Source: Collybia mongolica
Lineage: Eukaryota > Basidiomycota > Agaricomycetes > Agaricales > Clitocybaceae
NCBI GenBank assembly: GCA_013420905.1
Contig: JAAXNY010000004.1
Span: forward strand, 310,001-374,000
Length of the DNA stretch: 64,000 bases
Direction of reading: 5' to 3'
Position numbers and translations under genes: made by a program. Numbering within the stretch: the stretch's first letter is position 1; each line of letters opens with the position of its first letter. Positions 1-11,119 of this stretch are shown one piece after another. The notes beneath the pieces were generated by a model. It searched no databases, was not told the origin of the DNA, and worked only from the letters and a program-made list of their open reading frames with translations.

Positions 1-45
1 GAAACAAGTGCAGATAACTCACCTTTGATGAAAGGATTGCATTCC

Positions 46-1261
46 TCAACGGCTAGGTAGAGGAGGGTGGGGTAGAAGTGAGCAAAAGTTACTAGCAATA
101 ACGTTTCGATGGACCTTTTTCCCCTTATCCTTCTTGGCAAGCTTTGACTTCTTCTTCAGGCGAGGATCTTCTGACTCATCCTCCGCGGCTCCATGATCGT
201 GCTCCATATTGTTCGAGGGTCGTTTCAAAACGGGGCTGTCGTCTGAACGGCAATGATCTCGATCAGGTTCCTCCTTCAGCCGCAAGCAGAATGTTGCCTT
301 CCAATTATGATAGTTCTTCTTCCAGATCGCTTCGCATTTCCAATGCGCAGAACAAAGCCGCAAAAAGAAAAACTTTTCTTCAATATCGTTTTGAAATTGG
401 TTACGAAGTGTTGCACCAGCGGATGACCAGTTCTGGGGAACGCGAGCAGCATCAATGTTCTCATTCCACCAACCACGTACCTCCGAGTACAGTGCTTCCT
501 TCTCCGATAAACTTATCAGCTCCCCCTCCTCGTTTTCCAGGAATGCAAAGATCTTGTCCTTGCCCTTCATTCGCAGGTCCGCGTTCTTGTCGTTGTCAGG
601 TTCTGAAGATGAGTCATTGCCACTATTGGAGGTAGCTGCAACTTTGATCGCAGCATATTGGGTCTTGCTGCGGGGCTGTCGGTCCCAATATTTGACGTTT
701 GGGTAATCCTCCCTTTTCAAGGGCTTAGGGGGAGTGTTGGGCTTCGGTTGAGTAGATATAGCAGCTGTCATGCATGGTTGAGCACCAGAAGTGATCGACG
801 GGGCCAAGTTTAGTGCAGTGATGAGTTGAGTTCTGTGTGCCAAGCATCATGTATGCGTGAAAAAAATGAGGAAGAAACTCTGGAACTCACTGTAAATTGT
901 CAATACGGGTTCTTAGTGCAACATTCTCCTTTTCCAGGTTCAAATACGATGGGTTCCTTCCAACCCGAAGGTCGTTCTCTGAAAGCGCATAGATAAAAGC
1001 AAGTTTTTCTGAAGTTGTCGATTGATTTCTTGCCTGTAGTCATCATGCATGAGGAAAATAAGTAAAGGCTTGCATATAATGAAGTCAAAATCTCACTAAA
1101 AAGTTAGCATCTGCAAAATCTTGCGGCGAAAGTTGCGGTAAAGGAATGTTTGAATTCCATCGTGATGAGTGAGATTGCTGAAGAGGATTATGACACCAGT
1201 TATGGGGCACATTGGTAGTGAAATTGGAAGCGCTCGATCCATCAGGAGCATTGGAGGCCAT
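46..1261 (-). CDS. companion gene of the Tnp2-type transposon, function unknown
   Basis: Three exons join in phase (1097-1261, 891-1033, 46-832), giving an intact protein of about 364 residues. The start is ATG at 1261, because a fully open exon runs from there to a GTGAGA donor and both introns carry GT-AG ends with matching phases (0 and 2). Exon 1 includes the motif PQLSPQDFADANFL. Exon 2 looks like a short coiled coil (LEKENVALRTRIDNLQ). The last exon is rich in charged residues, has a Trp-rich centre (KYWDR, GWWNEN, CSAHWKCEAIWKKNYHNW) and ends in a Lys-rich nuclear-type tail (LKKKSKLAKKDKGKK). It lies 79 bases downstream of the broken transposase on the same strand, so I infer it is the second gene of the element. 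It may bind DNA, but I see no domain that proves this. Unlike the transposase it carries no premature stop. Confidence 0.6.
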
Positions 1262-1340
1262 CGTCGAGCTTGTCGAGCGTCGTGGTTATGATTCAAGTTG
1301 GCATAAGTCACATGTTCGGACTTGTCACAGAAAACAATGA

Positions 1341-4300
1341 TCATATCGACTCATCATCTGTATCACTACACAGTTCATTCCCACCTACATGCATGTCTTC
1401 AAGCACATAATACTCTGAAATATCTGAGCGTCTTCCTGTACAAGTGAATGGAATCATTGCCACAACTTCATGAATCCATTTGACATCCACAATCCTAACC
1501 CCGTCATCGCTGAGATGTGTGCACACTTTCATTGTGGAGTATGTATCTTCAAGAATTCGGGGATCTGGTGGTGAGTACATCTTTACTGCAGCTAGAGTGT
1601 ATCGGAGAGTCTTATTCTCCACAAAGAAATAATATAGGACCTCTGCGTAACGTGTGACACCGTCGAGGACCAACTGTATCAATAACCCTTAGACACATAT
1701 CAACACCAAGAAAGTATAACCATACCTTTATGTTCCTTGCTATCCGAACCTTTTCTGATGAACGTTTCTTTTCTTGCCACAAGGATCGTGCAATCTGTCC
1801 ATTTGGAAGAAGAACGTGAGCAAAGCGGTGGACGAGAAGTGATTCGGTCGATATCATTCGCCAGCCATGGGTCTCTGCAAAGGTGTCAAATGCACTTGCA
1901 ACGAGAGGCTCAATGTCACAGAGTTCTCGAGGCCCGAGAAGCGCATAGCCATTCCCAAGATCGCAAGAGCCACGAGGGAGGCTTGGGGGACAAGGGAGAA
2001 GCTCTGGGACAGCTGAATAGAGTGCGTTGATTTGTGCTCGTTTGATGATCCTTTGGCTTAAGTTAGCATAGGGATCTGAATGGAGCCGTATTTCCTCACC
2101 AAGGTTGCCGATGGTACGCTCCATAGTCCATTGTGAGATTTCAGTCAGAGAACCAACCCGAAAATGCTCCGGAACAGTGTGGGTCAGTGCGTGGATGCAA
2201 GGGCGCACAAAATGTAGCCGAGATAGTTCACCACAGTAGTATAGAAGCTCAAATTGATATACAAACTCGAGCAGTGCCTTGTGAGCCATGAGAAGTTCGT
2301 CTTTGGACTTGTGCCGCTTGTGGATAATACGAGTTGCGAAAACAAGTTTACAGAAGTGTCGATGATAAGGTTGGGGAAGGATGCCATAGAGGAGTGCAGG
2401 GCAAAGTCCATAGATGTAGATCATGTACTCGATAGCCTTGTATCCGCTAGAGATTTTTTCTGCAGGATTTCGAGGAACTCGCGTCCCCAGACAGACAGGG
2501 ATATATCGACCTGCTGCAGCCACCGCAGCACCATGCTGTTTCCAGATGTTGGCGTCGTGAAGAACTGCGAATGGCCAAGAAGTTGGATGGTCCTCTTTTG
2601 CGTGATCAATTGTCCCTTGCCACAGAGCAACAAGTAGCTGAGTCAAATTGAGACCAAAAAGATGCATTGTATCAGCAGGAAAGCATTTTGGTACCGGAAA
2701 GGATTTTGGAAGGGCTGAGACGATAGATGGCTTGCGAATACCAGTTTCGTGGCGGCAGCATTCGAATTGGCAACTAGAAGGAGATGTGAGCACATACTGA
2801 AGCTTTTTGTTGTAATCATCAGCTGACGGCGTGGTGATGGAGGTGATGGAGATAGATGGATGACTGGCACCAATGGGTACCTTGTTACCAAGTGGTCGCA
2901 ACATTGCTGGATAATAGGTCCCAACGCCTGGTTTATGTCGGCCCGGCATATCGCAAAGCAACCTACAACCATTCCTGCCATGATGACCGACTGATCCACT
3001 AAGTTCTGTCATTCCAACGGTGTCAGCGGTCCCATAAATAAACCAGGGATATGATGAAAAGTTTGTATTTGTCGCGGAATCCCAGATGGGCAGTCCCAGT
3101 GTCTGACAGGCTGATAGATGCACGAAAGTTGGAAAAAGAAACGAATCATAGTTTTTTGGAGCGTTCGGACCACCGATGGTGAAAAGTGGTATAACTTTGT
3201 CCTTCTGATGTCAAATCTCAGGAGCGTAATCACCGAGGAGGGCAATGCCAAACCACGTATCTGATCCTTTGTCATGATAGAGTTGCACGCCATCCATTGA
3301 GAGCACCAGAATCATGTTGTTTTCCAGAATCTTTCCGGACTCCACATGATCAAGATATTCGGATCCACAGCAGAGGTCGTCATAGTCTAGAATCTCATCA
3401 GGAGAATCTCGCTGAGCCAGTGCACATGCAGTGCATCGAAGGCGATCTCGTAACTTTGCAACTGATTCCGGGTGTCGCCAGAGAGCCTGCAATTGCGGTC
3501 CAAGAGGGAGAGTCACAAATTGTCAACGTGGGAGCCCTTTATCGGAGAATCGGGCCTCTCTACAGTATGGGCATTTGCGGAGGCGATCATGGGTGCCAGT
3601 GTACGCAAGACAGGAGTTTATACACATATCAAAATATAGCGGAATTATCCCGGTTATGGATTGAAGGCGGCTTCAAACTTGGTCAAACGAGAGTATGTTG
3701 CCAGAAGGATAGCGTCATTCTATGCTGCGCCTGATGGTCTCGTAGGTCGCCTCAGAAGCACGCGAAGATAGGGCCAAGTAGATCTCGAGCGACAGCTGGA
3801 AATCGGGGTCGTCCAAAGTCCATGTCTCTTCTGGTGGGTTGCGGAACACCTCATATTTGTTTTCAGTCCATTGGGTTTGCTTGTGCTCGAACACATATTC
3901 TTGAATTTGCTCGATGGTGTCCTGACATTGCCGGAGCTCCACTAGCATGATCCGAGGCTGAGGTTGGCGAGTGTGAGTCTGTTCGTCACAATCCAGATTA
4001 AACAGGTCCGGTTCCGCCACCGTTTCCTGGTCTCCAAGTTCATTCTCATCCAGTGCTTGAGCTTCAAATGGCCCAGCTGTTTGGGTAGAGTGAAATTCAG
4101 GATTCCCAAGAGAAATCTGGGGTTCCAAGTCATTGGTCTCGTGGCGTTCGGTTGCGTCTTTGGATATTTTTGGTGATGGAGGCCCGAAGTTCGTATCCTG
4201 CATCTGGTGAATGGAACAGTGTGACTTCACCGACATGATTATGGACACTACGAGTACCTGAAAGTGCTTTTGGGGTTGTTTTCTTGCTGTTTGAATGCAT

Positions 4301-4458
4301 CCCTCCATCACATTGGCTTCTTCTGCTGTCATTTTTTCCTCCATCGCACGCTGAGGTGCGTGTCGTTGCCAAGTTCGCAAAGGGACAGCTTTCCCTTCTG
4401 GAGGGGCCTGGCAATATCATTGGCATGTGCACAATACAATTTTCTGGGTTGTTGGCAT
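1341..4458 (-). pseudogene. CACTA/Tnp2-type transposase (Transposase_21 + DUF4218-like), inactivated
   Basis: One reading frame runs from ATG 4458 to 1726. A 52-base intron (1674-1725, GT-AG) joins it to the last exon, 1341-1673, for about 1,020 codons. An N-terminal Cys cluster (CTC...YC) is followed by a CPYC motif, MILVLSMDGVQLYHDK (the catalytic-region block of Tnp2-like proteins), ADTMHLFGLNLTQLLVALWQ, NPAEKISSGYKAIEYMIYIY, and the DUF4218-like block HALTHTVPEHFRVG and WTMERTIGNLGEEIRL. The frame is interrupted by five TGA codons at 4417-4419, 3715-3717, 3673-3675, 3523-3525 and 3211-3213. At each one a single C-to-T change from CGA (Arg) explains the stop, and there is no frameshift. 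In the family this enzyme cuts DNA at transposon ends, but this copy cannot make full-length protein. I did not find convincing terminal repeats of the CACTA kind. Confidence 0.85.
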
Positions 4459-5368
4459 CGAGAGTGAAGGGAGGTCATCATTTTCATTCAACGATTGAAC
4501 GAATGCACGTTCAAGAACTTGAATGACGTCACGAACAAAGTGAAAATTTATTTGCTACGTCGATATCGAAGAACGTCGGAGGACATCAGTTTTTCATCAG
4601 CCAATCAGCTGACATCAGCACACGTCAATCACTGTCAGCTCATTCCTCGTTGGGGCTGAGCGCCTGCCATTGAGTATAACCATCTGCGCAGTTAGCAATC
4701 TTGACAAATGTGTTTTCGATGAAATTGTCGAGGATGCGTGAGTGGAGAACATTGACTTAGTACTCATTCCCATGCGAAAAGGTTGTAACCGTGTGGCCAA
4801 CCTCCATACCATTAGAGATAGTCAGTGGGCCGGCATCAGAAGCTTATTTTTCAACGTAATGACCCCATCTAAAGTGCAAATCCAGATGAACCTGTAGGCA
4901 TCGGGGAAATGAAGCTCCGCTGGTCAGCTTTTCCCGATTTTTGACCAGCGACAGGTCAAAAAGTTAAATCTCTGAAAATAAACTAAATAAATTCAAGGTA
5001 GAGCTAACCCTGCCAAACATCCCTATTGACCTAACTTTTGCTTTTTGAAAAAAGGGTTTCCAGTTGCTTGAACCTGCTTAGGCCTGCACAGGTCAAAAAA
5101 GTAAATGTGTAAAATGCTGATGGGGTATAAGATTAGTATGACCAGGGCAGGGGGGGAAAGACTTGCCTTGTTGTGCAAATGCAGGTGTATAAGGCAGTGA
5201 TACCAACTGTGCTTCAGCTTGTACTTTGAATGAAGTGCTGCTTGCACTGGTGGAAGTTTCTGATGCTGAAGAAATTACTTTCCCAAGTTGTACAACTGCC
5301 TACAATACCTACTCTACTGTTTATATCTACCTGGATAATAACTTGAGCCAGAACAACACCCCAACCTA
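4459..5368. other. intergenic, no gene seen
   Basis: I see no coding pattern here. Two imperfect copies of CAGGTCAAAAA followed by a short A/T run lie about 140 bases apart near 4951 and 5088. They are too short to interpret. Confidence 0.4.
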
Positions 5369-6060
5369 ATGCACAGCAACAAGGATATTGGAGAGCTTGT
5401 GGACTTGTCCATCAAGTTCATGGTGGATTTGGGCTTAGAGTTGAACCTCATTTCTAATAAGTTTTACCTGTATACCAGCATTGGTTCATGCTGGTCCATT
5501 AAGGGAATCAATGGCAGGGCTATACCCTTATCAGCTTCAATGCTTTCTTTATGGGCCATCACACTACAGCCATAGTGTGCAATGCCTCAGTCCCCAAAAT
5601 GGCAAACCTGGTTTAGAGGGGATCTCTTCCAGGACTGGGCTGCATGTGACCTCTCCACATCAGATAATGCCTAACTGTGAACCATCACATGAGGCATCAC
5701 TTCCCTTAAAGAGCTTGGAGATATAAAAGATGTGGATTCTATACACATCTTCTCCAACTCTACTAATGTGCTGCAGGCCCTTGTAGACCTGTCACACCAT
5801 TCTGAGCAGCAAAGTATTGCTGCTGCATGTTCCTCTCCCCTTCATTGGAAACAAACCAAGCAAGGACTCTTATTCTACATCAGGTTCCCAAGGCCTCAGC
5901 CCTTGACAACCACCTTGCTGCCCACAAAACTGCCACCTCCATCAAGGTGGAGACTGGGGTGTGCTGGAAATGTGGCTCAATCAAGTGCAACTTGACACTA
6001 CTAATTGCATGACAAAGGAGTGGACTTCACTGTTTAAAACTATGGCCATCACATAGGTAA
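5369..6060 (+). pseudogene. relic of a LINE-type reverse transcriptase polyprotein, RNase H end
   Basis: No intact ORF exists, but fragments in shifting frames read as the RNase H domain found at the C-terminus of fungal non-LTR retrotransposons. The block IHIFSNSTNVLQALVDLSHH (about 5738-5800) has the shape of the RNase H segment around its third acidic residue, with the usual D-S replaced by N-S. It is followed in another frame by ALDNHLAAHKTATSIKVETG (about 5900-5955), and then by MTKEWTSLF (about 6011-6037), which matches the usual tail of this family. The changes of frame and missing catalytic Asp mean the copy is dead. The stretch upstream from 5369 may belong to the same element but is not recognisable. 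The family call rests on memory of these motifs, not on a search. Confidence 0.5.
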
Positions 6061-6475
6061 GCTACAGTGTAGCATTTCATATGGTCTAGTATGTGCATAT
6101 AGTGTAGTATATGGTATGGTCTGCTGGACCTACATATAATTGCTACCAAATATATACCAATATATGTAGTCTTCCTATACAGCTCTACCAGACCATGCAC
6201 AGCCAACAACCAAGAATGTAGTCTAGCATGGCTACAGGGTTCAGCACAAAGTACTCATGGCCTATTTCAGCTATGGCCTTGGCATGAATTGAATCTTGCA
6301 TGTAAATAATATGGCCATTGATGCCAATACTCAAATAAAAACCTATGTATATGTGAATATGTCTGATTGATTATTTAAGGACATGACCATTGGCCTTAGA
6401 ATAGCATTGGTGCCTCCATTTGAGTTGGGCTTGGCACAGCCTGGCCAACCTTGGATTAAGTCAGTGGGGGGGGGG

Positions 6476-7461
6476 AAGACCTTGACTCCCCTGGACCCTT
6501 ACATCAAGGATCTTGTAGGATCCTCTGTGGGACACATCTCAATTAGAAAAATAAGTTTGGCTAAGTTTGGCTAAGTTTGGTAGGTCAATTGCACCACACT
6601 GAGCAATGTTCTTCTTATTTCACCCCATCTATATACATCAACTGTATCAGACCATCATGTCAGACTCTCAGAACCTGGTATTACTGTTCCCCCTGCTTCT
6701 GTTATATTTAATGTCTCAGGGACTGATGTTGAGCTCCCAATCTACATCAATACTGTAGATACATCTGGAAAAGAACTTGTGTGTTGTGGCCTCTGCCACA
6801 CACCTGTAACTTTGGGAATAGGCCCAAAAAGGAGCTTGGGATGGGTCACCCTCCATAGGAATTCAATTGATGTCTCAAACTGCAAAGGATTCAAGGACAA
6901 TCTGGTCAACTTAAGGTCTTATCCAGCAAGTCATTTTTCAATTGGAGAAGATATAGATACTGAGTGAGTTGTATACAGGTGCTTCTATACCTTCAGATTT
7001 ACACAGATGGAGGGTTTCAAGCAGTCTAAATACACCAGGTCCTTCAAGTCTGTCTGTTTCAGGTAACACTACACCTTCAGTGAACATTCAAGGATCACTT
7101 TGGAGGTACCTATAGGACCTCAACCTCCATCTTCTGACCAAGGTTCATCTGATGATAATGGACCAGGCATTGAGGGGGTGATGGTGTATCCCATTGGCCT
7201 TGTAGCTACAGTTGAGCCAGAGGGCTCTAGTGCTCCTATCACTAGGTCTGGTAAAATATTCATTTTATTAGGCAGCAACTAGATACACAACCAATAGCAG
7301 GTCAAGTTAGTACCTGTTGCAGTAAGAGGCAAGAGTAAGATTTGTTTTGAAATGTGTTCAACTTAGCTGAATTTAGCTGAACTGATTTTCCCAATTGAAA
7401 CATATCCCATGGAGGACTCTACAAGGCCCTTGATGTAAGGGTCCAAGGGAGTCAAAGTCTT
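6476..7461. repeat. 1 kb interval bounded by about 105-base inverted repeats
   Basis: The left arm (6476-6580) and right arm (7358-7461) are reverse complements with roughly 80 percent identity by eye. They share CTTGACTCCC, TGGACCCTTACATCAAGG, CTTGTAG and a degenerate repeat of TTTGGCTAAG near the inner edge (AATTTAGCTAAG-like on the other arm). The interior holds short open frames but no gene I recognise. It could be a decayed terminal-inverted-repeat transposon, or two LTR ends that landed in opposite orientation. I see no clear target-site duplication. Confidence 0.6.
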
Positions 7462-7742
7462 GGATTCTTCATGGCATAAGTAGTAATATTCAGGCAAAAA
7501 GAAATATTTAAGGGCTTATGGTCATTATTATAATCCATATGCAGGCTTAATTACTTACTGTAGTGTATGAGTTGTATATTAGATGTGGACTGTGTGGTAC
7601 AACTTGAAAGCTTGAATTGTTGGGAGAGACAGGTGAATTCTGGTTATCAATCATATCTATATAGGCTGATGACTATGTCAGTGCCCACTTCATGTGCCAA
7701 AATGGCATCTGTCAACAACCCATCCTTATGTACTCCCTGAAT

Positions 7743-7877
7743 ATTGTGCAATGGCCTCTAAATGCTTGCCCCTATGATTCCCATCTTGACTTGTGCATTT
7801 ATTACATAATGGCAAACCACATCTGTATTATGTACAGCAGTATATAAAAGTTTGAACAAAAAAAAAAAACAAAAAAA
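7743..7877 (+). mobile_element. short SINE-like or processed retroposon insertion
   Basis: The 15-base sequence ATGTACTCCCTGAAT occurs at 7728-7742 and again at 7878-7892, with 135 bases between. The insert ends in an A-rich tail (about 7856-7877, a run of A broken by single C residues) directly against the second copy. A perfect 15 bp direct repeat plus a 3' A tail is the usual footprint of target-primed reverse transcription. The insert itself is non-coding and I do not recognise it. It may be a SINE, the 3' end of a LINE, or a retroposed transcript. No tRNA-like A and B boxes were found inside. Confidence 0.7.
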
Positions 7878-7892
7878 ATGTACTCCCTGAAT

Positions 7893-9406
7893 TATCTTCA
7901 ACCAGGGGAGTTCCACTGGGAAATTCCAAACCCTCACTTCTGTCAAGTTTTGCCCACCATTATATTCAGGGCCCTTTCCTTGTTGGGCAGGTGCCATCAG
8001 TCCCACCTGATAAGAGATAATCTCCCTTGTCAACTTCCTTCACCAACTTCTTGTCCAACCACATATCACCAAAGTAGAAGAAATGGCACTTGGAGTTGGT
8101 GAGAGGAATTCCACAGATTGGCGAGATCAGTATGGTTGGCCACAGAGTGATGCAATTGATGCAGTGGACACAGGTGGTTATTATGAACTTCGTAGGAAAT
8201 GCACAGGCTCAGGAATTTTGGAAGGGTCTACCTCACCAAGACAACCTTCACCTAGTATATGCCTGCATTACTTAGTCAGAATACAATACATCAAATTCAA
8301 ACATATATCTAAATACTTGTACTAATTATCTATAAAATAGTATTGAGTGATTGGCAATGTGGGACTGCCCAATGAGGCAAGGACCCTGAGTGTAAATGAT
8401 GAACAAAAACTTGAGAGAAGTGAAGGTGTCAGAATCTTCTGGTGGGACTCCCCTGTCTTCAACATCATGATCAGTTCTCTTGTGTCCCCATGGTGTCTAT
8501 GTCTCATATGTAAGTTATTTGAAGCAATGGTAATCCTACTGCTAAGTTTACAATCCTTACCCTCCTGATGCTCTAACCATCCCCCAGATGTTTTTCATGA
8601 ACTGTCTCAGAGCTTGATAAATGAATCCAGAACGTTAAGGTAACCTCATTGGAGCCCACATTTGAACTTTTACAAACATCCACGCCCCATGACTCTGGTG
8701 CTGAGAGACTGATTGGTCTCTAGAGTGTGTGTAGGTAGACAAGGACAAGCCCAGGGTGAGCTAAATTTCTTCATTTCCAAGCATTTCTCCTTTTGCCAAC
8801 AGCTTCTTGTGTAACCAGGTTGTTCCACCCCACATCAAATACACAACTGCTATTGGCCCAACAAACAAAGGAATAGTTTTGGTCACTGTTCTAACACAGA
8901 TGTGTTTGACTAGGCTCAGGGGAGGATTGACTATAGGGCTGTATTGTGGCATTTCGCGATTGGGGTTTCTTCCTTCTTCCATCTGTTCTCAATCATCAAA
9001 ATACAGAATACAAGATACCACATTGTAAACAAGTGCACACTGAAGTGATCGAAGTATCACATGCATGAATATCACTTTTTCATATGCAAAGTGTACATAG
9101 ATACCTGAGGGTTCACAGATGGTTTGAATTCAACTTTGGTCAAATGATTGCATAAGACCAATGCTGATTCTGTAGAACAAAATGCAGTTTCTTTACAGTG
9201 GGGAGGAGCAATGATTACCTACTCCACATTCATAATACAAGTAAACAAATGACAAATTTGGAGAGATTTTGTGACCCACCTGATATTTCATGCTTTTGGG
9301 AGCACATGCTCATGAAATAAAACATGTTAAGCTAGTGGAAATTGAAGGACAGCATATGTGATGAGTTCCTGTCTTGTTTTGAGCTCTATAGAGCACTGCA
9401 TCAATA
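7893..9406. other. intergenic, no gene seen
   Basis: Only short, unrelated open frames are present on both strands. Nothing is recognisable as a gene, RNA or complete mobile element. Confidence 0.4.
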
Positions 9407-9623
9407 GGGGTTTTCACCCCTGCATTGGCATGCGCGTTCACACTGATTTCAAACTTGATTTTGATCTCGCATTCCTAATCACAAAAACACGGATTTCATA
9501 TCTACTTTGAACTCAAGGATTCTGTTTTCGTTTGATTTCATCTGGCTTATCCAGCAGGACAACTGAGTTTGAAAAAGACCCAGTTATAGATTTGGCAACT
9601 GCTTGTCAGCGTCGTCATGCTTC

Positions 9624-10640
9624 ATGGCCAAGTGTAAAGCCAGCGTTACATCCATCTCCTCTGAGCCTGAGACAATTGAAGTCCTCTGTGCTAAACTTGC
9701 TAAAGCTGAAGGGAAGAAAGCCGGCAAGAAGTCAAAACCTCATGCAACTAAGCCCAGTGGGAAGAGAGTGAAGCTGGTGGTGGACGACAGCAGGTCTGAT
9801 GAAGAGAACATTGACCCAGCTGGAGCAAAACGGACAATCCTTGTGAAGTGTGTCTCTCTTCATTCATTACCATTTCCCCATGACAACCATTTGCAGTTGG
9901 TCAGACAAGTCACTCTATTACTTAACAGACAGCCTTCTATCACTGATCAAGGACTCTGAGACATGGCATCAAGCTTTTGGTTTCATCAAAGTGTCTTCTG
10001 ATACAAACACCGGCCAAGGAAAGAAGACTCACGAGCATTACATGGACCTTGCAACAAAACTCTTCCACAATGTTGAGTCTCCAGATGAATGGCGTGACAT
10101 GGCTATCAAAGAGTTGGGAACAGTGGTGAAGAACTGTGTCACCAAGTGAGTCTCTAGAATCCATTTGCAACAAACAGAACCTATAACATTTCATAGTATC
10201 AAGAAGGCTTTTTGCAAACATCGTGAGACCTTGAAGGAGACTGGTCACAGTCTCATTGCCAACAATGATGAAGCAAGTATTCACCCCGATTCAGAGATTG
10301 CCAATGCATGGGGTATGTTGCTATTCAATAATGTCACAGTCTTCATACACTCTTACATGCTCTGCAGATAAAATCAAGAGTTCATTTCCGTGGTATAAAA
10401 GGATCAACGAGCTGATGGGGACCAGCCCAGCCATCGACAAATCCGCGCTCGCCCATAGCACCTCACCATTAGACCTCACGGTGCTTGGAGATCATGCTTC
10501 ATATGGTCCAGACAGTGATTTGGATGTAAGTTATTATTTTCCAATTCACTGTGGTTGCCTAATTATATCTGGCCACAATTCAGGATGAGAATGATGTCAG
10601 AAAACTTCCTGTCTCGCATGGGGCATCACCAAAATGGGAT
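9624..10640 (+). pseudogene. Harbinger-associated Myb/SANT-like gene, 3' end missing
   Basis: Exons 9624-9847, 9897-10145, 10197-10312, 10368-10525 and 10584 onward join in phase through GT-AG introns of 49-58 bases. The start is ATG 9624. The protein begins with a Lys-rich linker (AKAEGKKAGKKSKPH), then WSDKSLYYLTDSLLSLI, LKETGHSLI and NAWDKIKSSFPWYKRINELM. The last resembles the Trp/aromatic pattern of Myb/SANT-like proteins that help Harbinger transposases bind DNA. It ends with TSPAIDKSALAHSTSPLD and an acidic stretch. After about 10,640 the frame runs into the antisense of the transposase, so the natural C-terminus is lost. The splice sites themselves appear intact. Confidence 0.6.
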
Positions 10641-11119
10641 ATTGAAGACAACATCATTCTAACCTCTAAGGCTATGACTAATTGCTCTTCGATGGGTATT
10701 TGCAGGTTACTAGACCTGTTCTGAAATACAGGATGTTGACGCAATGCTTCAACAAGCTGATCAAAGCAGCCAGGGGTCACCCAAAGATATGCGCGGAAGA
10801 TCCCTGGTTCAGAATACTTCCATTCGTGGAGGACCAGGGGAAGCTGTTCCCCAGACTTCTCGATAACCCTTCTCTCTTCATTGTACCATCTTGCATGTAT
10901 TCCAGCAAGAGCCTCAAGAAGTGCATGGCTCAGGGGCGAGTCATCATCAAACAAGTCATCGTCTGAGTCATCTCCATCCCCATCGAGCCCATTCATGTCA
11001 AGTTCCAAGTCTGAATTGTTGTCTGAGTCAAGGTCAGCCTCTGCCTTGGCAATGAGCTGAACAAGGAAGCCTCGAAGCAATGCATCTGTAGCCAGTTGTC
11101 TCTCTGTCCTGCGGGGCAT
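10600..11119 (-). pseudogene. PIF/Harbinger transposase, N-terminal fragment
   Basis: The frame starts at ATG 11119 and reads about 160 residues. It opens with an acidic segment (SDNNSDLELD, DGDDSDDDLFDDD), followed by PLVLHEWKYSEPGIFRAYL, VTPGCFDQLVEALRQHPVF and IPIEEQLVIAL. These correspond to the region just before the DDE nuclease domain (DDE_Tnp_4) in basidiomycete Harbinger transposases. A short intron probably lies after IAL(E), followed by HFGDAP. Beyond that, sequence continuity is lost at the internal deletion, so none of the catalytic acidic residues is present. It can only be a relic or an internally deleted derivative mobilised by other copies. Confidence 0.65.

Noticed and set aside
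144..635. 163-codon plus-strand open frame
   Set aside because: It is antisense to the supported companion gene exon and has no motif or splice context.
3211..4419. TGA as a recoded (selenocysteine or other) codon in the transposase
   Set aside because: The positions correspond to Arg in related proteins and not to Cys or catalytic sites. Mutation of CGA explains them more simply.
4951..5106. Two CAGGTCAAAAA direct repeats as an insertion footprint
   Set aside because: The shared part is too short and A-rich, and the interval between shows no element features.
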